Origin: an uncultured Alistipes sp.
GTDB taxonomy: Bacteria; Bacteroidota; Bacteroidia; Bacteroidales; Rikenellaceae
Direction: 5' to 3'
Assembly (NCBI GenBank): GCA_900550925.1
Contig: URTU01000022.1
Span: forward strand, 1-21,220
DNA length: 21,220 bases
The notes below the pieces were generated by a model. It had not been told where the DNA came from. It ran no database searches and saw only the letters and a list, made by a program, of their open reading frames with translations. The translations under genes were made by a program, and so were the position numbers. Below are positions 7,090-14,884 of the stretch, one piece after another. The number at the start of each line of letters is the position of its first letter. Positions within the stretch are counted from its first letter, which is position 1.

Positions 7090-7741
7090 TATTGAGGGAA
7101 AAGAGCCGATGTTTTCGGCCAAGAACATGAAATATCTGACCGGTCCCTTATCGGCGAACAACCCGGTCATCGTACAGATTCTCGGTATCTGCTCGGCGCT
7201 GGCTGTTACGGTCAAGGTCAAGCCGGCTTTGGTCATGGCGATATCGGTAACCGTTGTCACGGCGTTTTCGAACCTGGTGATGTCGTTGCTGCGCAAGGGC
7301 ATACCGTCGCGAATCCGTATCATCGTGCAGTTGGTGGTTATCGCGGCGCTGGTGATTCTGGTCGACCAGGTGCTGAAGGCATTCGTCTATGACGTATCGA
7401 AACAGCTGTCGGTATATGTGGGACTGATCATCACCAACTGTATCATCATGGGCCGTGTCGAGGCCTTCGCCCTGGGCAACAAACCGTGGGCCTCGTTCCT
7501 CGACGGTATCGGCAACGGTCTGGGTTACGGTGCCGTTCTGGTTACGGTAGCCATCGTGCGCGAACTGCTGGGCTCGGGCTCGCTGTTCGGATTCCAGATC
7601 ATCAGCCCGAGCTGGTATGCGGCAAACGGCGGCTGGTACTACAACAACGGTCTGATGCTGCTCTCGCCGATGGCGCTGATCCTCGTCGGCTGCATCATCT
7701 GGATCCACCGCTCGTACAACAAGGATTTACAGGAAAAATAG
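7082..7741 (+). CDS. nqrD: Na+-translocating NADH:quinone reductase subunit D
   Basis: A 219-residue polytopic membrane subunit of about six helices. NqrD and NqrE are paired homologous subunits that hold an Fe-S centre in the middle of the membrane and form part of the electron path between NqrF and the flavins. The two conserved cysteines are present: Cys37 (LGICSALAV) and Cys120 (TNCIIMGRVEAFA). Length is slightly above the common 208-210 because of an N-terminal extension of roughly ten residues. Its ATG overlaps the end of nqrC by 8 bases, so translation is probably coupled. Confidence 0.97.
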   Translation: MSNIEGKEPMFSAKNMKYLTGPLSANNPVIVQILGICSALAVTVKVKPALVMAISVTVVTAFSNLVMSLLRKGIPSRIRIIVQLVVIAALVILVDQVLKAFVYDVSKQLSVYVGLIITNCIIMGRVEAFALGNKPWASFLDGIGNGLGYGAVLVTVAIVRELLGSGSLFGFQIISPSWYAANGGWYYNNGLMLLSPMALILVGCIIWIHRSYNKDLQEK

Positions 7742-7745
7742 GAGG
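7740..7745 (+). promoter_or_regulatory. Shine-Dalgarno AGGAGG overlapping the nqrD stop
   Basis: AGGAGG starts within the nqrD TAG stop and lies nine bases before the nqrE ATG at 7755, the same arrangement and spacing as at the nqrB/nqrC junction. Confidence 0.75.
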
Positions 7746-7754
7746 TAGCATATT

Positions 7755-8363
7755 ATGGAGTCATTGAATATATTTATCCGGTCGATCTTTATCGACAACA
7801 TGGTATTCGCGTACTTCTTCGGCATGTGTTCGTACATCGCCGTATCGAAGAGCGTGAAGACGGCGTTGGGACTCGGAGCTGCGGTAACGTTCGTGATGGT
7901 CATGACGGTTCCGCTGAACTACCTTCTTAACGAGTATGTGCTGAAGGCCAATGCACTGGTCGAAGGCGTCGATTTGAGTTTCCTGTCGTTCATCGTATTC
8001 ATAGCGGTGATCGCCTCGTTCGTACAGCTGGTCGAGATGATCGTTGAGAAGTTCTCGCCGACGCTCTACAACCAGTTGGGCATCTTCCTGCCTCTTATCG
8101 CGGTGAACTGCGCCATCATGGGAGGTTCGCTGTTCATGCAGCAGAAGGTCGATGCGGGAGAGATCAGCACGCTTTGGCAGTCGATTGTCTACGGTCTCGG
8201 TTCGGGACTTGGCTGGTGGCTTGCCATAGTGATGATGGCCGCGATCCGCGAGAAGACCACCTATTCGAACATTCCCAAGGCATTGCGGGGTCCCGGTATC
8301 GCCTTCATCATTACGGGTCTGATGGGTATCTCGTTCATGATATTCTCGGGTATTCAGTTCTAA
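7755..8363 (+). CDS. nqrE: Na+-translocating NADH:quinone reductase subunit E
   Basis: A 202-residue polytopic membrane subunit, the symmetric partner of NqrD. Conserved membrane cysteines are Cys25 (FFGMCSYIAVSK) and Cys119 (AVNCAIMGGSLF), which with those of NqrD ligate the intramembrane Fe-S centre. The sequence starts with MESLNIFIRSIFIDNMVFAY, typical of the family, and the length is normal. It begins 13 bases after nqrD behind an AGGAGG site; nqrF starts 22 bases after its stop. Confidence 0.97.
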   Translation: MESLNIFIRSIFIDNMVFAYFFGMCSYIAVSKSVKTALGLGAAVTFVMVMTVPLNYLLNEYVLKANALVEGVDLSFLSFIVFIAVIASFVQLVEMIVEKFSPTLYNQLGIFLPLIAVNCAIMGGSLFMQQKVDAGEISTLWQSIVYGLGSGLGWWLAIVMMAAIREKTTYSNIPKALRGPGIAFIITGLMGISFMIFSGIQF

Positions 8364-8385
8364 CCATTAAAAGAGATCAAAGAAG

Positions 8386-9648
8386 ATGATTAACACTATA
8401 ATAGTTGCAATCGTGGCCTTCATGGTGGTGACGCTGGTACTTGTGGCGCTGCTGCTTGTGGCGAAGGCCAAACTGACGACATCGGGTGATGTCACGATCG
8501 ACATCAACGATGGCGAGAAGGTTCTGAATACGGCGAGCGGTTCGAGTCTTCTGGCGACTTTGGCCAACAACAATGTCTTTTTGCCGTCGGCATGCGGCGG
8601 CGGCGGATCGTGCGGCATGTGCAAGTGCCAGGTACTGGAGGGCGGCGGCGACATTCTGCCGACCGAAACAGGTTTCATTTCGCGCAAGATGCAGAAGGAG
8701 CACTGGCGTCTGGGTTGCCAGGTCAAGGTGAAGAATGACCTGAAGATCCGTGTGCCGGAGTCGGTACTTGGCGTGAAGAAGTGGGAGTGTGAGGTTGTTT
8801 CGAACCGCAACATTTCGACCTTCATCAAGGAGTTCGTGGTCAAGTTGCCCGAAGGTGAGCACATGAAGTTCCGCAGCGGCGGTTACATCCAGATCGACAT
8901 TCCGAAGTACGACGAGATCAAGTTCTCGGACATGGATATCGACGAGCGTTACCGTGCCGACTGGGACAAGTTCAAGATGTGGGATCTGGTAGCGCGGAAT
9001 CCGGAACCGACCTTCCGTGCCTACTCGATGGCCAACCACCCGGCCGAAGGCAACATCATCATGTTGAACATACGTATCGCCACGCCGCCGTTCGACAAGG
9101 CTACGGGCGGATTCATGAAGGTGAACCCGGGTATCTGTTCGTCGTATGTCTTCTCGCGCAAGCCGGGCGACAAGGTTACCATATCGGGACCTTACGGCGA
9201 GTTCTTCCTGCCGGACAACCTGTCGGAGAATCAGGAGTTGATCTTCATCGGCGGCGGTGCGGGTATGGCTCCGATGCGCAGCCACATCATGCATCTGTTC
9301 AAGACCGAGAAGACGAAGCGTCCGGTATCGTTCTGGTATGGAGCCCGTGCATTGAAGGAGGCACCCTATCTGGACGACTTCCACGCCATCGAAAAGGATT
9401 TCCCGAACTTCTCGTTCCACCTGGCGCTCGACCGTCCCGATCCGGAGGCCGATGCCGCAGGAGTTAAATATACGGCTGGATTCGTTCATCAGGCGCTCTA
9501 TGACAACTATCTGAAGAACCACGAGGATCCCGAAGGCTGCATCTATCTTATGTGCGGACCTCCGATGATGGTTGCGTCGGTGCTCAAGATGCTTGACAGC
9601 CTGGGCGTTCCGCCTGAGAATATACTTTACGACAACTTTGGCGCATAG
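8386..9648 (+). CDS. nqrF: Na+-translocating NADH:quinone reductase subunit F (NADH dehydrogenase, 2Fe-2S/FAD)
   Basis: A 420-residue electron-entry subunit that oxidises NADH. An N-terminal membrane anchor (about 3-26) is followed by a ferredoxin domain with 2Fe-2S ligands Cys70, Cys76, Cys79 (CGGGGSCGMC) and Cys111 (RLGC). The FAD-binding motif RAYSMANH is at 211-218, and the NADH-binding region has GGGAGMAPMRS (289-299) and CGPPMM (390-395). The C-terminus ENILYDNFGA is typical. It is the last gene of the operon and is followed by a strong hairpin terminator 25 bases after its stop. All cofactor residues are intact, so the enzyme is expected to be functional. Confidence 0.97.
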   Translation: MINTIIVAIVAFMVVTLVLVALLLVAKAKLTTSGDVTIDINDGEKVLNTASGSSLLATLANNNVFLPSACGGGGSCGMCKCQVLEGGGDILPTETGFISRKMQKEHWRLGCQVKVKNDLKIRVPESVLGVKKWECEVVSNRNISTFIKEFVVKLPEGEHMKFRSGGYIQIDIPKYDEIKFSDMDIDERYRADWDKFKMWDLVARNPEPTFRAYSMANHPAEGNIIMLNIRIATPPFDKATGGFMKVNPGICSSYVFSRKPGDKVTISGPYGEFFLPDNLSENQELIFIGGGAGMAPMRSHIMHLFKTEKTKRPVSFWYGARALKEAPYLDDFHAIEKDFPNFSFHLALDRPDPEADAAGVKYTAGFVHQALYDNYLKNHEDPEGCIYLMCGPPMMVASVLKMLDSLGVPPENILYDNFGA

Positions 9649-9673
9649 TCGTCCGGGTTGGGTATCATAATGG

Positions 9674-9721
9674 CGATCGGGGTTCTCTCCCTTGCAGGAG
9701 AATAACCCCGATCGTTTTTTT
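9674..9721 (+). terminator. Rho-independent terminator of the nqr operon
   Basis: A perfect 11-bp stem (CGATCGGGGTT at 9674-9684 with AACCCCGATCG at 9704-9714) is topped by an inner pairing (TCTCC with GGAGA) and followed directly by seven T residues (9715-9721). Confidence 0.92.
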
Positions 9722-9882
9722 GCCGGAATTGCGCGTGATGTTATTTCCGCTTTCAACGGGTTTGCAGCCTCGGTGGTTAATCTGGATCGCGGATCTGTTA
9801 TTATATATTAAGGTGTGCAGGGCCGGCGGTATCATTCATATTACAATGTTGTTACGGATTGCCCCGGGAGCCGGTAGCGCTA

Positions 9883-9912
9883 TTGCCGGTATGATAAAAA
9901 ATATTATCTTTG
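9883..9912 (+). promoter_or_regulatory. Bacteroidota promoter for the HAD hydrolase gene
   Basis: TTG at 9883-9885, a 19-base spacer, and a perfect TATCTTTG box at 9905-9912. The start codon at 9920 is only seven bases after the box, so the transcript would have almost no leader. Confidence 0.72.
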
Positions 9913-9919
9913 CAAAATT

Positions 9920-10516
9920 ATGAAAAACATAGTGTTTGATTTGGGCGGCGTCGTTGTGGCCCGCGACCGCCATCAGTGCGGTGAAGAGTTTGCATCGTTT
10001 TTTGCCTTCGTGTGTACGGATCCGCTTCCGGACTACTGGACCGAGTACGACCGCGGTACCAAAACCCGTGAAGAGGTCGAAGCCATCATGGCCGGGATTA
10101 AAGGGTGTCCGATCGAGCGGTGCCGCTGGGCGATCGATCAGGCTATTTCGCTGCAGGCGCCCATTGCTCCGACCGAACGTCTGATAGGCGACCTGAAGGC
10201 CCGCGGATATCGTTTGTATGTCCTGAGCAACATGTCGTACGAGTTCATAGATTTCATCCGCCGGTTCGATGTCTACCGCAATTTCGACGGTGAGGTTGTG
10301 TCGTGCGAGGAGAAGATGGTCAAGCCGGAACCCGGGATATACGAATGTCTGTTGACACGCTATTCGCTCGATCCGGCCGAGACGCTTTTTATCGACGATC
10401 GGGCGGTAAATCTTCGGACGGCCGAGAAACTCGGGCTGTCGACCTTCCATTTCCGGGAGCCTCGTGAGGAGTCGTGTGCCGCATTGCGGCGGATGCTGCT
10501 CGGGGAGTCGTGCTGA
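9920..10516 (+). CDS. HAD-superfamily hydrolase (YihX/sugar-phosphatase-like)
   Basis: A 198-residue cytoplasmic haloacid-dehalogenase-fold hydrolase, probably a small-molecule phosphatase. Motif I is FDLGGV with nucleophile Asp7 and Gly at the +2 position, as in YihX and dehalogenase-like members rather than classic DxD phosphatases. Motif II is LSNM (Ser103), motif III Lys135 (MVKPEPGIY), and motif IV FIDDR (Asp159, Asp160). The cap region (about 17-90) is alpha-helical in character. The substrate cannot be determined. It has its own promoter and lies between the nqr terminator and the porin gene, from which it is separated by about 150 bases. Confidence 0.9.
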   Translation: MKNIVFDLGGVVVARDRHQCGEEFASFFAFVCTDPLPDYWTEYDRGTKTREEVEAIMAGIKGCPIERCRWAIDQAISLQAPIAPTERLIGDLKARGYRLYVLSNMSYEFIDFIRRFDVYRNFDGEVVSCEEKMVKPEPGIYECLLTRYSLDPAETLFIDDRAVNLRTAEKLGLSTFHFREPREESCAALRRMLLGESC

Positions 10517-10667
10517 GGGCCGTTGCCGCAGTGCCGGGCGAATTCCGGCGGTCCTGAGGCAGGGCGGAGTGGGTGAACGTGTAGATGTACGGGACGTAAC
10601 TTCGTGGTCCTGAAGAGGATGGTTGATTTTTGGATAATGGTAATTGATAGCGCGTAATACACTACTG

Positions 10668-11795
10668 ATGAAACCATATTGCAGAAACCTTTTATTTTTG
10701 TTCGGCATGTTCGTCTGCGGCTGTGCGGGAGCATCGGCAGATGATTCGAAAGACTACAAGCCGCATATTTACGGCACGGTAAAGACAAAATTCGAGATAA
10801 GTACATATGACGGGCAGATGCGTTTCAATGTCCGGAATTCACGTCTGGGCGTTCGCGGGAATGTATCACCGGCTCTGCGCTACGCCATGCAGATCGAATT
10901 GAGTTCGGAGGGTAAACTCGAGGTCCTCGATTCGTACGTTGCGGTCGACCTGAAGCGCCTCAGCATATCTCTCGGACAGCAGCAGTACGGTTTCAGCACC
11001 GAGCTGGACCGCGGCGGCAAAAACTACTTCGCCAACCGGTCGTTTATCGGCAAGTTCATATCGCAATACTACTCGACGGGTCTGTCGGACGGACGGCCCG
11101 TATATGATGTTAATACGATCGGATCGCGCGATATCGGGCTCTTGCTTTCGAGCGGCGGAGGGGATTTCCCGTTGACGGTGTCGTTGGGAATCTTCAACGG
11201 CGAAGGAATCAACAATCCGAAATGGACACGTCACGTCAATTTCGTGAGCCGGATCGGATATCGAATCAATCATCGGCTTCGGTTTGCGGTCGGGTACTAC
11301 AACGGTCAGACCCCGGTTACGTCGATGGTTTCGGAGGCAGAAGACGGCACCCTGACGCTTGTCGGCTGCAAGCAGAAGATCGAGATGGAGAATGTCGAGG
11401 TGTTCTATACCACGCGTCGCTTCATTGTTGAGGCGGCCTATGCGACGCGGTTGCTGAGCGGCGACATGGGGCGTAATAGGATGCATTCGGTGCTTGTACA
11501 GTCGCTTTACAAGATTCCGATACGCCGGAGCAAGGTCTTTGACCATTTTGCGCCGATGGTCCGCTGGGACTGGGTCAACGACTGCAAGTATATCGATGAG
11601 GCCGATTCGTCGTTCGGGGCCTTTCGGGCGCACCGCATTACGGCGGGTTTGACTCTGGGTATGACCGAGAAGTTGCTTCGCGGCGAAATAAGGTTGAACT
11701 ACGAGCACTACATGCTTGGCGACCGGCCGCTACACATGAAGGCGAATACGTTGCTTCACAACAAGTTCACACTGGAATTCATTGCGGTATTCTGA
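10668..11795 (+). CDS. OprO/OprP-type outer-membrane porin
   Basis: A 375-residue predicted beta-barrel porin related to the phosphate-selective porin O/P family. A signal peptide spans about 1-25 (hydrophobic NLLFLFGMFVCGCAG) with probable signal peptidase I cleavage after ASA. The mature start YKPHIYGTVKTKFEI and the alternation of aromatic and polar residues throughout (for example RFAVGYYNGQTPV and RWDWVNDCKYID) fit a barrel. The C-terminus ends in phenylalanine (LEFIAVF), as is common for outer-membrane proteins. ATG at 10668 is chosen over an in-frame TTG at 10644 because the signal peptide starts there. Phosphate selectivity is family naming only; the permeant is unknown. No clear promoter was found upstream. 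Confidence 0.82.
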   Translation: MKPYCRNLLFLFGMFVCGCAGASADDSKDYKPHIYGTVKTKFEISTYDGQMRFNVRNSRLGVRGNVSPALRYAMQIELSSEGKLEVLDSYVAVDLKRLSISLGQQQYGFSTELDRGGKNYFANRSFIGKFISQYYSTGLSDGRPVYDVNTIGSRDIGLLLSSGGGDFPLTVSLGIFNGEGINNPKWTRHVNFVSRIGYRINHRLRFAVGYYNGQTPVTSMVSEAEDGTLTLVGCKQKIEMENVEVFYTTRRFIVEAAYATRLLSGDMGRNRMHSVLVQSLYKIPIRRSKVFDHFAPMVRWDWVNDCKYIDEADSSFGAFRAHRITAGLTLGMTEKLLRGEIRLNYEHYMLGDRPLHMKANTLLHNKFTLEFIAVF

Positions 11796-11892
11796 TTTTT
11801 GTGGTGCTGAGGCCACGTCGGTCGATTATTTGCGGATTGGGGTCTGGAAGAGTGGAAGATAGGATATTTGGGAATAAAAATTCGCGGAAAAG

Positions 11893-11923
11893 TTTGCAGG
11901 GACGGAAAAAACCGTTATCTTTG
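11893..11923 (+). promoter_or_regulatory. Promoter of the tRNA gene
   Basis: TTTG at 11893-11896, 19 bases, then a perfect TATCTTTG box at 11916-11923; the mature tRNA starts at 11943. Confidence 0.78.
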
Positions 11924-11942
11924 CACTCGCTTTTAAGGCAAT

Positions 11943-12016
11943 GGCGAGATAGCTCAGCTGGTTAGAGCGCATGATTCATAATCATGAGGTCGAGAGTTCA
12001 AGTCTCTCTCTCGCTA
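11943..12016 (+). tRNA. tRNA with CAT anticodon (elongator tRNA-Met most likely)
   Basis: A 74-base cloverleaf can be folded by eye: acceptor GGCGAGA with TCTCGCT (first pair G-U, the rest Watson-Crick), D stem GCTC/GAGC, anticodon stem CATGA/TCATG with loop TTCATAA, and T stem GAGAG/CTCTC with loop TTCAAGT. The discriminator base is A and CCA is not encoded. The anticodon CAT fits Met. An initiator is unlikely because the anticodon stem lacks three consecutive G-C pairs. A lysidine-modified Ile2 tRNA cannot be fully excluded by eye. A promoter lies upstream and a terminator downstream. Confidence 0.93.
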
Positions 12017-12023
12017 CGGATGC

Positions 12024-12066
12024 AAACAGGTAATACATTTCAGGCAATGTGTTACCTGTTTTTTTT
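12024..12066 (+). terminator. Rho-independent terminator after the tRNA
   Basis: An inverted repeat (AAACAGGTAATACA at 12024-12037 with TGTGTTACCTGTTT at 12048-12061, one G-U pair) is followed by a T run reaching 12066. It starts eight bases after the tRNA. Confidence 0.85.
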
Positions 12067-12467
12067 GTGCGTTTTCGGCGACATTTTGGCGGGATGGATA
12101 CGGGTATAACCTTGTTCGGCCATGATGGACGGGTTAGTGTTGGGGAGCACATCACGGACATGTCGGCAATAAAATGCCGGAGTTGGCCCTTGCCGTCGAA
12201 CGGCCATATCGAAAACACGGTGTTGTTCAGCCGGTGATACAGCCTGGGCACGGTTTTGCGGACGATCCGACACGTTGCATGCTATTGCAGCCCGATAGCT
12301 GTTTATAATTTTTTTATTTTGCCGAGAGCAGCCTGAAAATCTAATGTTTGGGCATAATACTATGTGTGTCAATATGTTGATGTTTCGATGCTGCATTGAT
12401 TCGTATTTTACGTTGATGTTAAATAATAAAACAGGGTGAATTTTTGTGGAGAATTAATATGAAACGG
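12067..12467. other. Long gene-free stretch downstream of the tRNA
   Basis: About 490 bases separate the tRNA terminator from the fimbrial-like locus (12067-12555), with a promoter in the last part. Short open frames occur on both strands (for example minus 12251-11982, which runs back through the tRNA) but none has a recognisable domain or start signal. The part to about 12300 has coding-like base composition; 12300-12550 is very AT-rich. No copy of the tRNA 3' end was seen here, so an integration remnant is not supported. Confidence 0.5.
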
Positions 12468-12498
12468 TTGTTTTTTAGTAAAAAAAGCATTTATTTTG
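12468..12498 (+). promoter_or_regulatory. Candidate promoter of the fimbrial-like locus
   Basis: TTG at 12468-12470, a 20-base spacer, then TTATTTTG at 12491-12498 (one mismatch to TAnnTTTG). It would give a leader of about 50 bases before the ATG at 12556. Confidence 0.45.
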
Positions 12499-12555
12499 TG
12501 AACTCATATATTATTAGGAAGCCTAAACAGCCATATTTATTACCCAAAAGCCATA

Positions 12556-13827
12556 ATGCGTATGCGTAGATTATTTCTCGCGTTATGCCTTATTCTTTGT
12601 ACAGCGGGTGTATTCGCGTCGCCGTGTACATACTCAACGGATGGCAGACATGATGAAACAAATATCGAATCGGTAATGCGAGCCGATTCGACAACCGAAA
12701 CGGTGTTCTATTTCAAACCGAAGACATCGATGTTCTTTTACGAAGGGAACGATGAACCGATCCGCCGTGCGGGCGAATTGATCACCCGTTGGCGTAAAGA
12801 GATCGATTCGGGAGAGATGTATGTTATGGTGAACGGCTACTGCTCGTCGTTCCGGACCGAGTATTCCAACTACAAGATGGCCAAATTGCGCAGCAGTCAG
12901 GTGAAATCGTATTACATCACCAACTTCGGCCTCAAGGAGGAGAATTACATAACCAACAACTATACCACACCGTATAAGGGCGACAAGGATATTGTAGCGG
13001 TATTCCGGCTTGTCAGGGGGGCAGAACTCGTTTCGGCTCAGGATGGACATGCTGTTGCAGCGGATGTCGCAGCCGACAATGACGGTGAGACGGAGGTGTA
13101 TTTCGAAGAAGATTCGACGGAGTCCGAAAACGAGGGCGAGATTGTGGATGCTGAGAGCGGTGATGTCCCCGATACCTCCGACAGTCAGCAATCCGATCTG
13201 ACGTCTGAGCCCGTAACCGACGGAGAGAGTGTTACAGGAGACGATACCTTCACTTCGGATGTTGCAGCAACCACAGAGGCCGACGGTACCGATCGGGAGG
13301 CGTTGCTGACGCCGGGCCGTGAGAAGACCAGATGGGAGGATTCCCGCTGGAGAGTCAAGACGAATCTTCCGGCGTGGGCGCTTGTAGTGACGAACCTCGC
13401 CGCCGAATACCGGTTTTCGGAACATTGGTCGGCGGAGCTTCCGGTCTATTTCAGTGCGTGGACGATCTCGAATACCTATCGGTTCCGCACCTTCTCCACG
13501 CAACCGTCGGTACGCTACTGGTTGTCGCCGGAGTGGAAGGGACACTTCTTTGGGGTGCACCTGACGGCCGGACAGTTCAATATCTCGACGGACAGCAAAT
13601 TCAGGTACCAGGATGCTAACGGCATGTATGGCATGGGGTTTGACTATGGCTATGCGATGAAATTTTCCGAGAAGTGGGGCCTGGAGTTCAATATCGGTGC
13701 CGGCCTCATTCATACGAAATACAACGTATACTACAACATACGGAACGGAGCCCGTTTCGATACCCGCATCAAGAACTATTGGGGTATTACCCGTGTTGGT
13801 ATATCGTTGATCTACACAATCAAATAA
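12556..13827 (+). CDS. OmpA-like/acidic linker/DUF3575 outer-membrane protein of a fimbrial locus
   Basis: A 423-residue exported protein in three parts. A signal peptide (about 1-21, LFLALCLILCTAGVFAS) leads to an OmpA-like region (about 45-150) with VFYFKPKTSMFFYEGNDEPI, VNGYCSSFRTEYSNYKMAKL and the SSQVKSYYITNFGL segment. Residues 156-252 form an acidic, Ser/Thr-rich low-complexity linker. Residues 264-423 match DUF3575 (RVKTNLPAWALVVTNLAAEY, QPSVRYWLSPEWKGHFFGVH, and C-terminal KNYWGITRVGISLIYTIK), a probable small beta barrel. DUF3575 proteins commonly head fimbrial operons in Bacteroidales. The downstream lipoprotein gene starts 12 bases after it behind a good ribosome-binding site, so the two are co-transcribed. 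Two ATGs (12556, 12562) are possible; the first is used here. A role in assembling or anchoring surface fibres is inferred from context. Confidence 0.85.
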   Translation: MRMRRLFLALCLILCTAGVFASPCTYSTDGRHDETNIESVMRADSTTETVFYFKPKTSMFFYEGNDEPIRRAGELITRWRKEIDSGEMYVMVNGYCSSFRTEYSNYKMAKLRSSQVKSYYITNFGLKEENYITNNYTTPYKGDKDIVAVFRLVRGAELVSAQDGHAVAADVAADNDGETEVYFEEDSTESENEGEIVDAESGDVPDTSDSQQSDLTSEPVTDGESVTGDDTFTSDVAATTEADGTDREALLTPGREKTRWEDSRWRVKTNLPAWALVVTNLAAEYRFSEHWSAELPVYFSAWTISNTYRFRTFSTQPSVRYWLSPEWKGHFFGVHLTAGQFNISTDSKFRYQDANGMYGMGFDYGYAMKFSEKWGLEFNIGAGLIHTKYNVYYNIRNGARFDTRIKNYWGITRVGISLIYTIK

Positions 13828-13831
13828 GGAG
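13826..13831 (+). promoter_or_regulatory. Shine-Dalgarno AAGGAG overlapping the DUF3575 gene stop
   Basis: AAGGAG includes the last two bases of the TAA stop at 13825-13827 and lies eight bases before the ATG at 13840, supporting that start and translational coupling. Confidence 0.65.
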
Positions 13832-13839
13832 AGAGACAT

Positions 13840-14859
13840 ATGCATGAGTTCCGATACAGATTGTGGGTAATACTGTCAGTTCTTCTGACGGTATCCTGCG
13901 TTCACGAATATCCCGAGGATTACGGCGGTATCGACCCTACGGAGATCGACACCAAAATAACGTTGAGGACCGAACAGAAGTTTACACACACTTCGATAGC
14001 CAGCTCGCGTGCCGAAGAGAGTTTCGACTTCATGTATTTCATCGTCGAGCTCCACGAGGATGAGTATGGTGCTACGCCGCTGTTTCGTCGCGAAATCGGG
14101 GTTCAGAAGTTCCTGGACGGATCGGCCGCGATCGAACTCCACGAAAAGCTTCACGCCGGACACTACAAGTGTGTAGCCTACGCCATGGCGGCCAATTCGA
14201 CCGACGGTACGGGGCGTATTTTCCAGACTTCCGACCTGTCGAATATCGGCTATTCGGGCTCTTATCCGGGCAATACCGATGCCAAGGAGTGTTATGAAAC
14301 GCGTTTCGACATAGATCTTTCGCCGTCGGAGTGGTATGCTTCCACCGAGGTGACCAATCTGTTGAATACGCCGATGGGCAGTGTGGAGGTTATAAGTACG
14401 GATGTCAACGAGTTCATTCAGAACGAGATATCGCGCAATGAGGCGAATGCAGCTCCGGGTGACGATACGCGTGTCGACCTGTGGCAATGGGATGACTATT
14501 ATGTTGTTTGGAAGTACGACCAATACTATCCGGTACGCTACAATCTATACACGGGCTTGCCCAATCAGGCTCTGAGAGAGGTGTCGTTCCGAGCCACGAT
14601 CGTGCCTCAGAGCGATACGGAAGCCTCACTCGGATTCGACTACATCTTTGTCAACGGCCAGACGTCGCAGGTTTCGCTGACGCTTGAGGTTTATGACAAG
14701 AACAATACGCGGCTGAATGTCTATTCGGGCATCAAGGTGCCGATAGAACGCGGCCGGACGACCGTCATACGTGGAGAATACCTTACCAACCGGCAGGAGT
14801 CGGGTGTAGGTATCGATCCCGGTTTCGAAGGCGATATCTCAGTAGAGCTGCCCGATTGA
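13840..14859 (+). CDS. Fimbrillin/Mfa2-like lipoprotein
   Basis: A 339-residue predicted lipoprotein. The signal sequence ends in a lipobox, LLTVSC, with lipidated Cys20, followed by VHEYPEDYGGIDP, a familiar start in Bacteroidales fimbria-associated lipoproteins (FimB/Mfa2-like or DUF6562-like). The body is beta-rich. The C-terminal part (RTTVIRGEYLTNRQESGVGI, then PGFEGDI) resembles the ends of the fimbrillin-like modules of the two large lipoproteins further downstream. An ASSRAEE motif (Arg57) lies where the others have TRA. Its position second in the operon, right after the DUF3575 protein, fits an anchor or minor subunit. Exact Pfam assignment is not certain by eye. Confidence 0.72.
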   Translation: MHEFRYRLWVILSVLLTVSCVHEYPEDYGGIDPTEIDTKITLRTEQKFTHTSIASSRAEESFDFMYFIVELHEDEYGATPLFRREIGVQKFLDGSAAIELHEKLHAGHYKCVAYAMAANSTDGTGRIFQTSDLSNIGYSGSYPGNTDAKECYETRFDIDLSPSEWYASTEVTNLLNTPMGSVEVISTDVNEFIQNEISRNEANAAPGDDTRVDLWQWDDYYVVWKYDQYYPVRYNLYTGLPNQALREVSFRATIVPQSDTEASLGFDYIFVNGQTSQVSLTLEVYDKNNTRLNVYSGIKVPIERGRTTVIRGEYLTNRQESGVGIDPGFEGDISVELPD

Positions 14860-14884
14860 TGAACCCTTGAAACCCAAACCCGAA

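Noticed and set aside
8377..9756. Minus-strand open frame of 459 codons across nqrF
   Set aside because: It is antisense to nqrF, whose cofactor motifs are intact. The translation is Arg/His-rich and resembles nothing known.
10517..10600. Small GC-rich inverted repeats after the HAD gene as a terminator
   Set aside because: The stems are about five base pairs and no T run follows.
10630..10662. Possible promoter directly upstream of the porin gene
   Set aside because: The TTG and TAATACAC elements are 22 bases apart and the second matches the -7 consensus poorly.
11982..12251. Minus-strand open frame of 89 codons ending in ARERLELSTS
   Set aside because: Its last part reads through the tRNA gene in antisense; RERLELSTS-type ends are a known artefact of translating tRNA sequence. 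The upstream part has no recognised domain.
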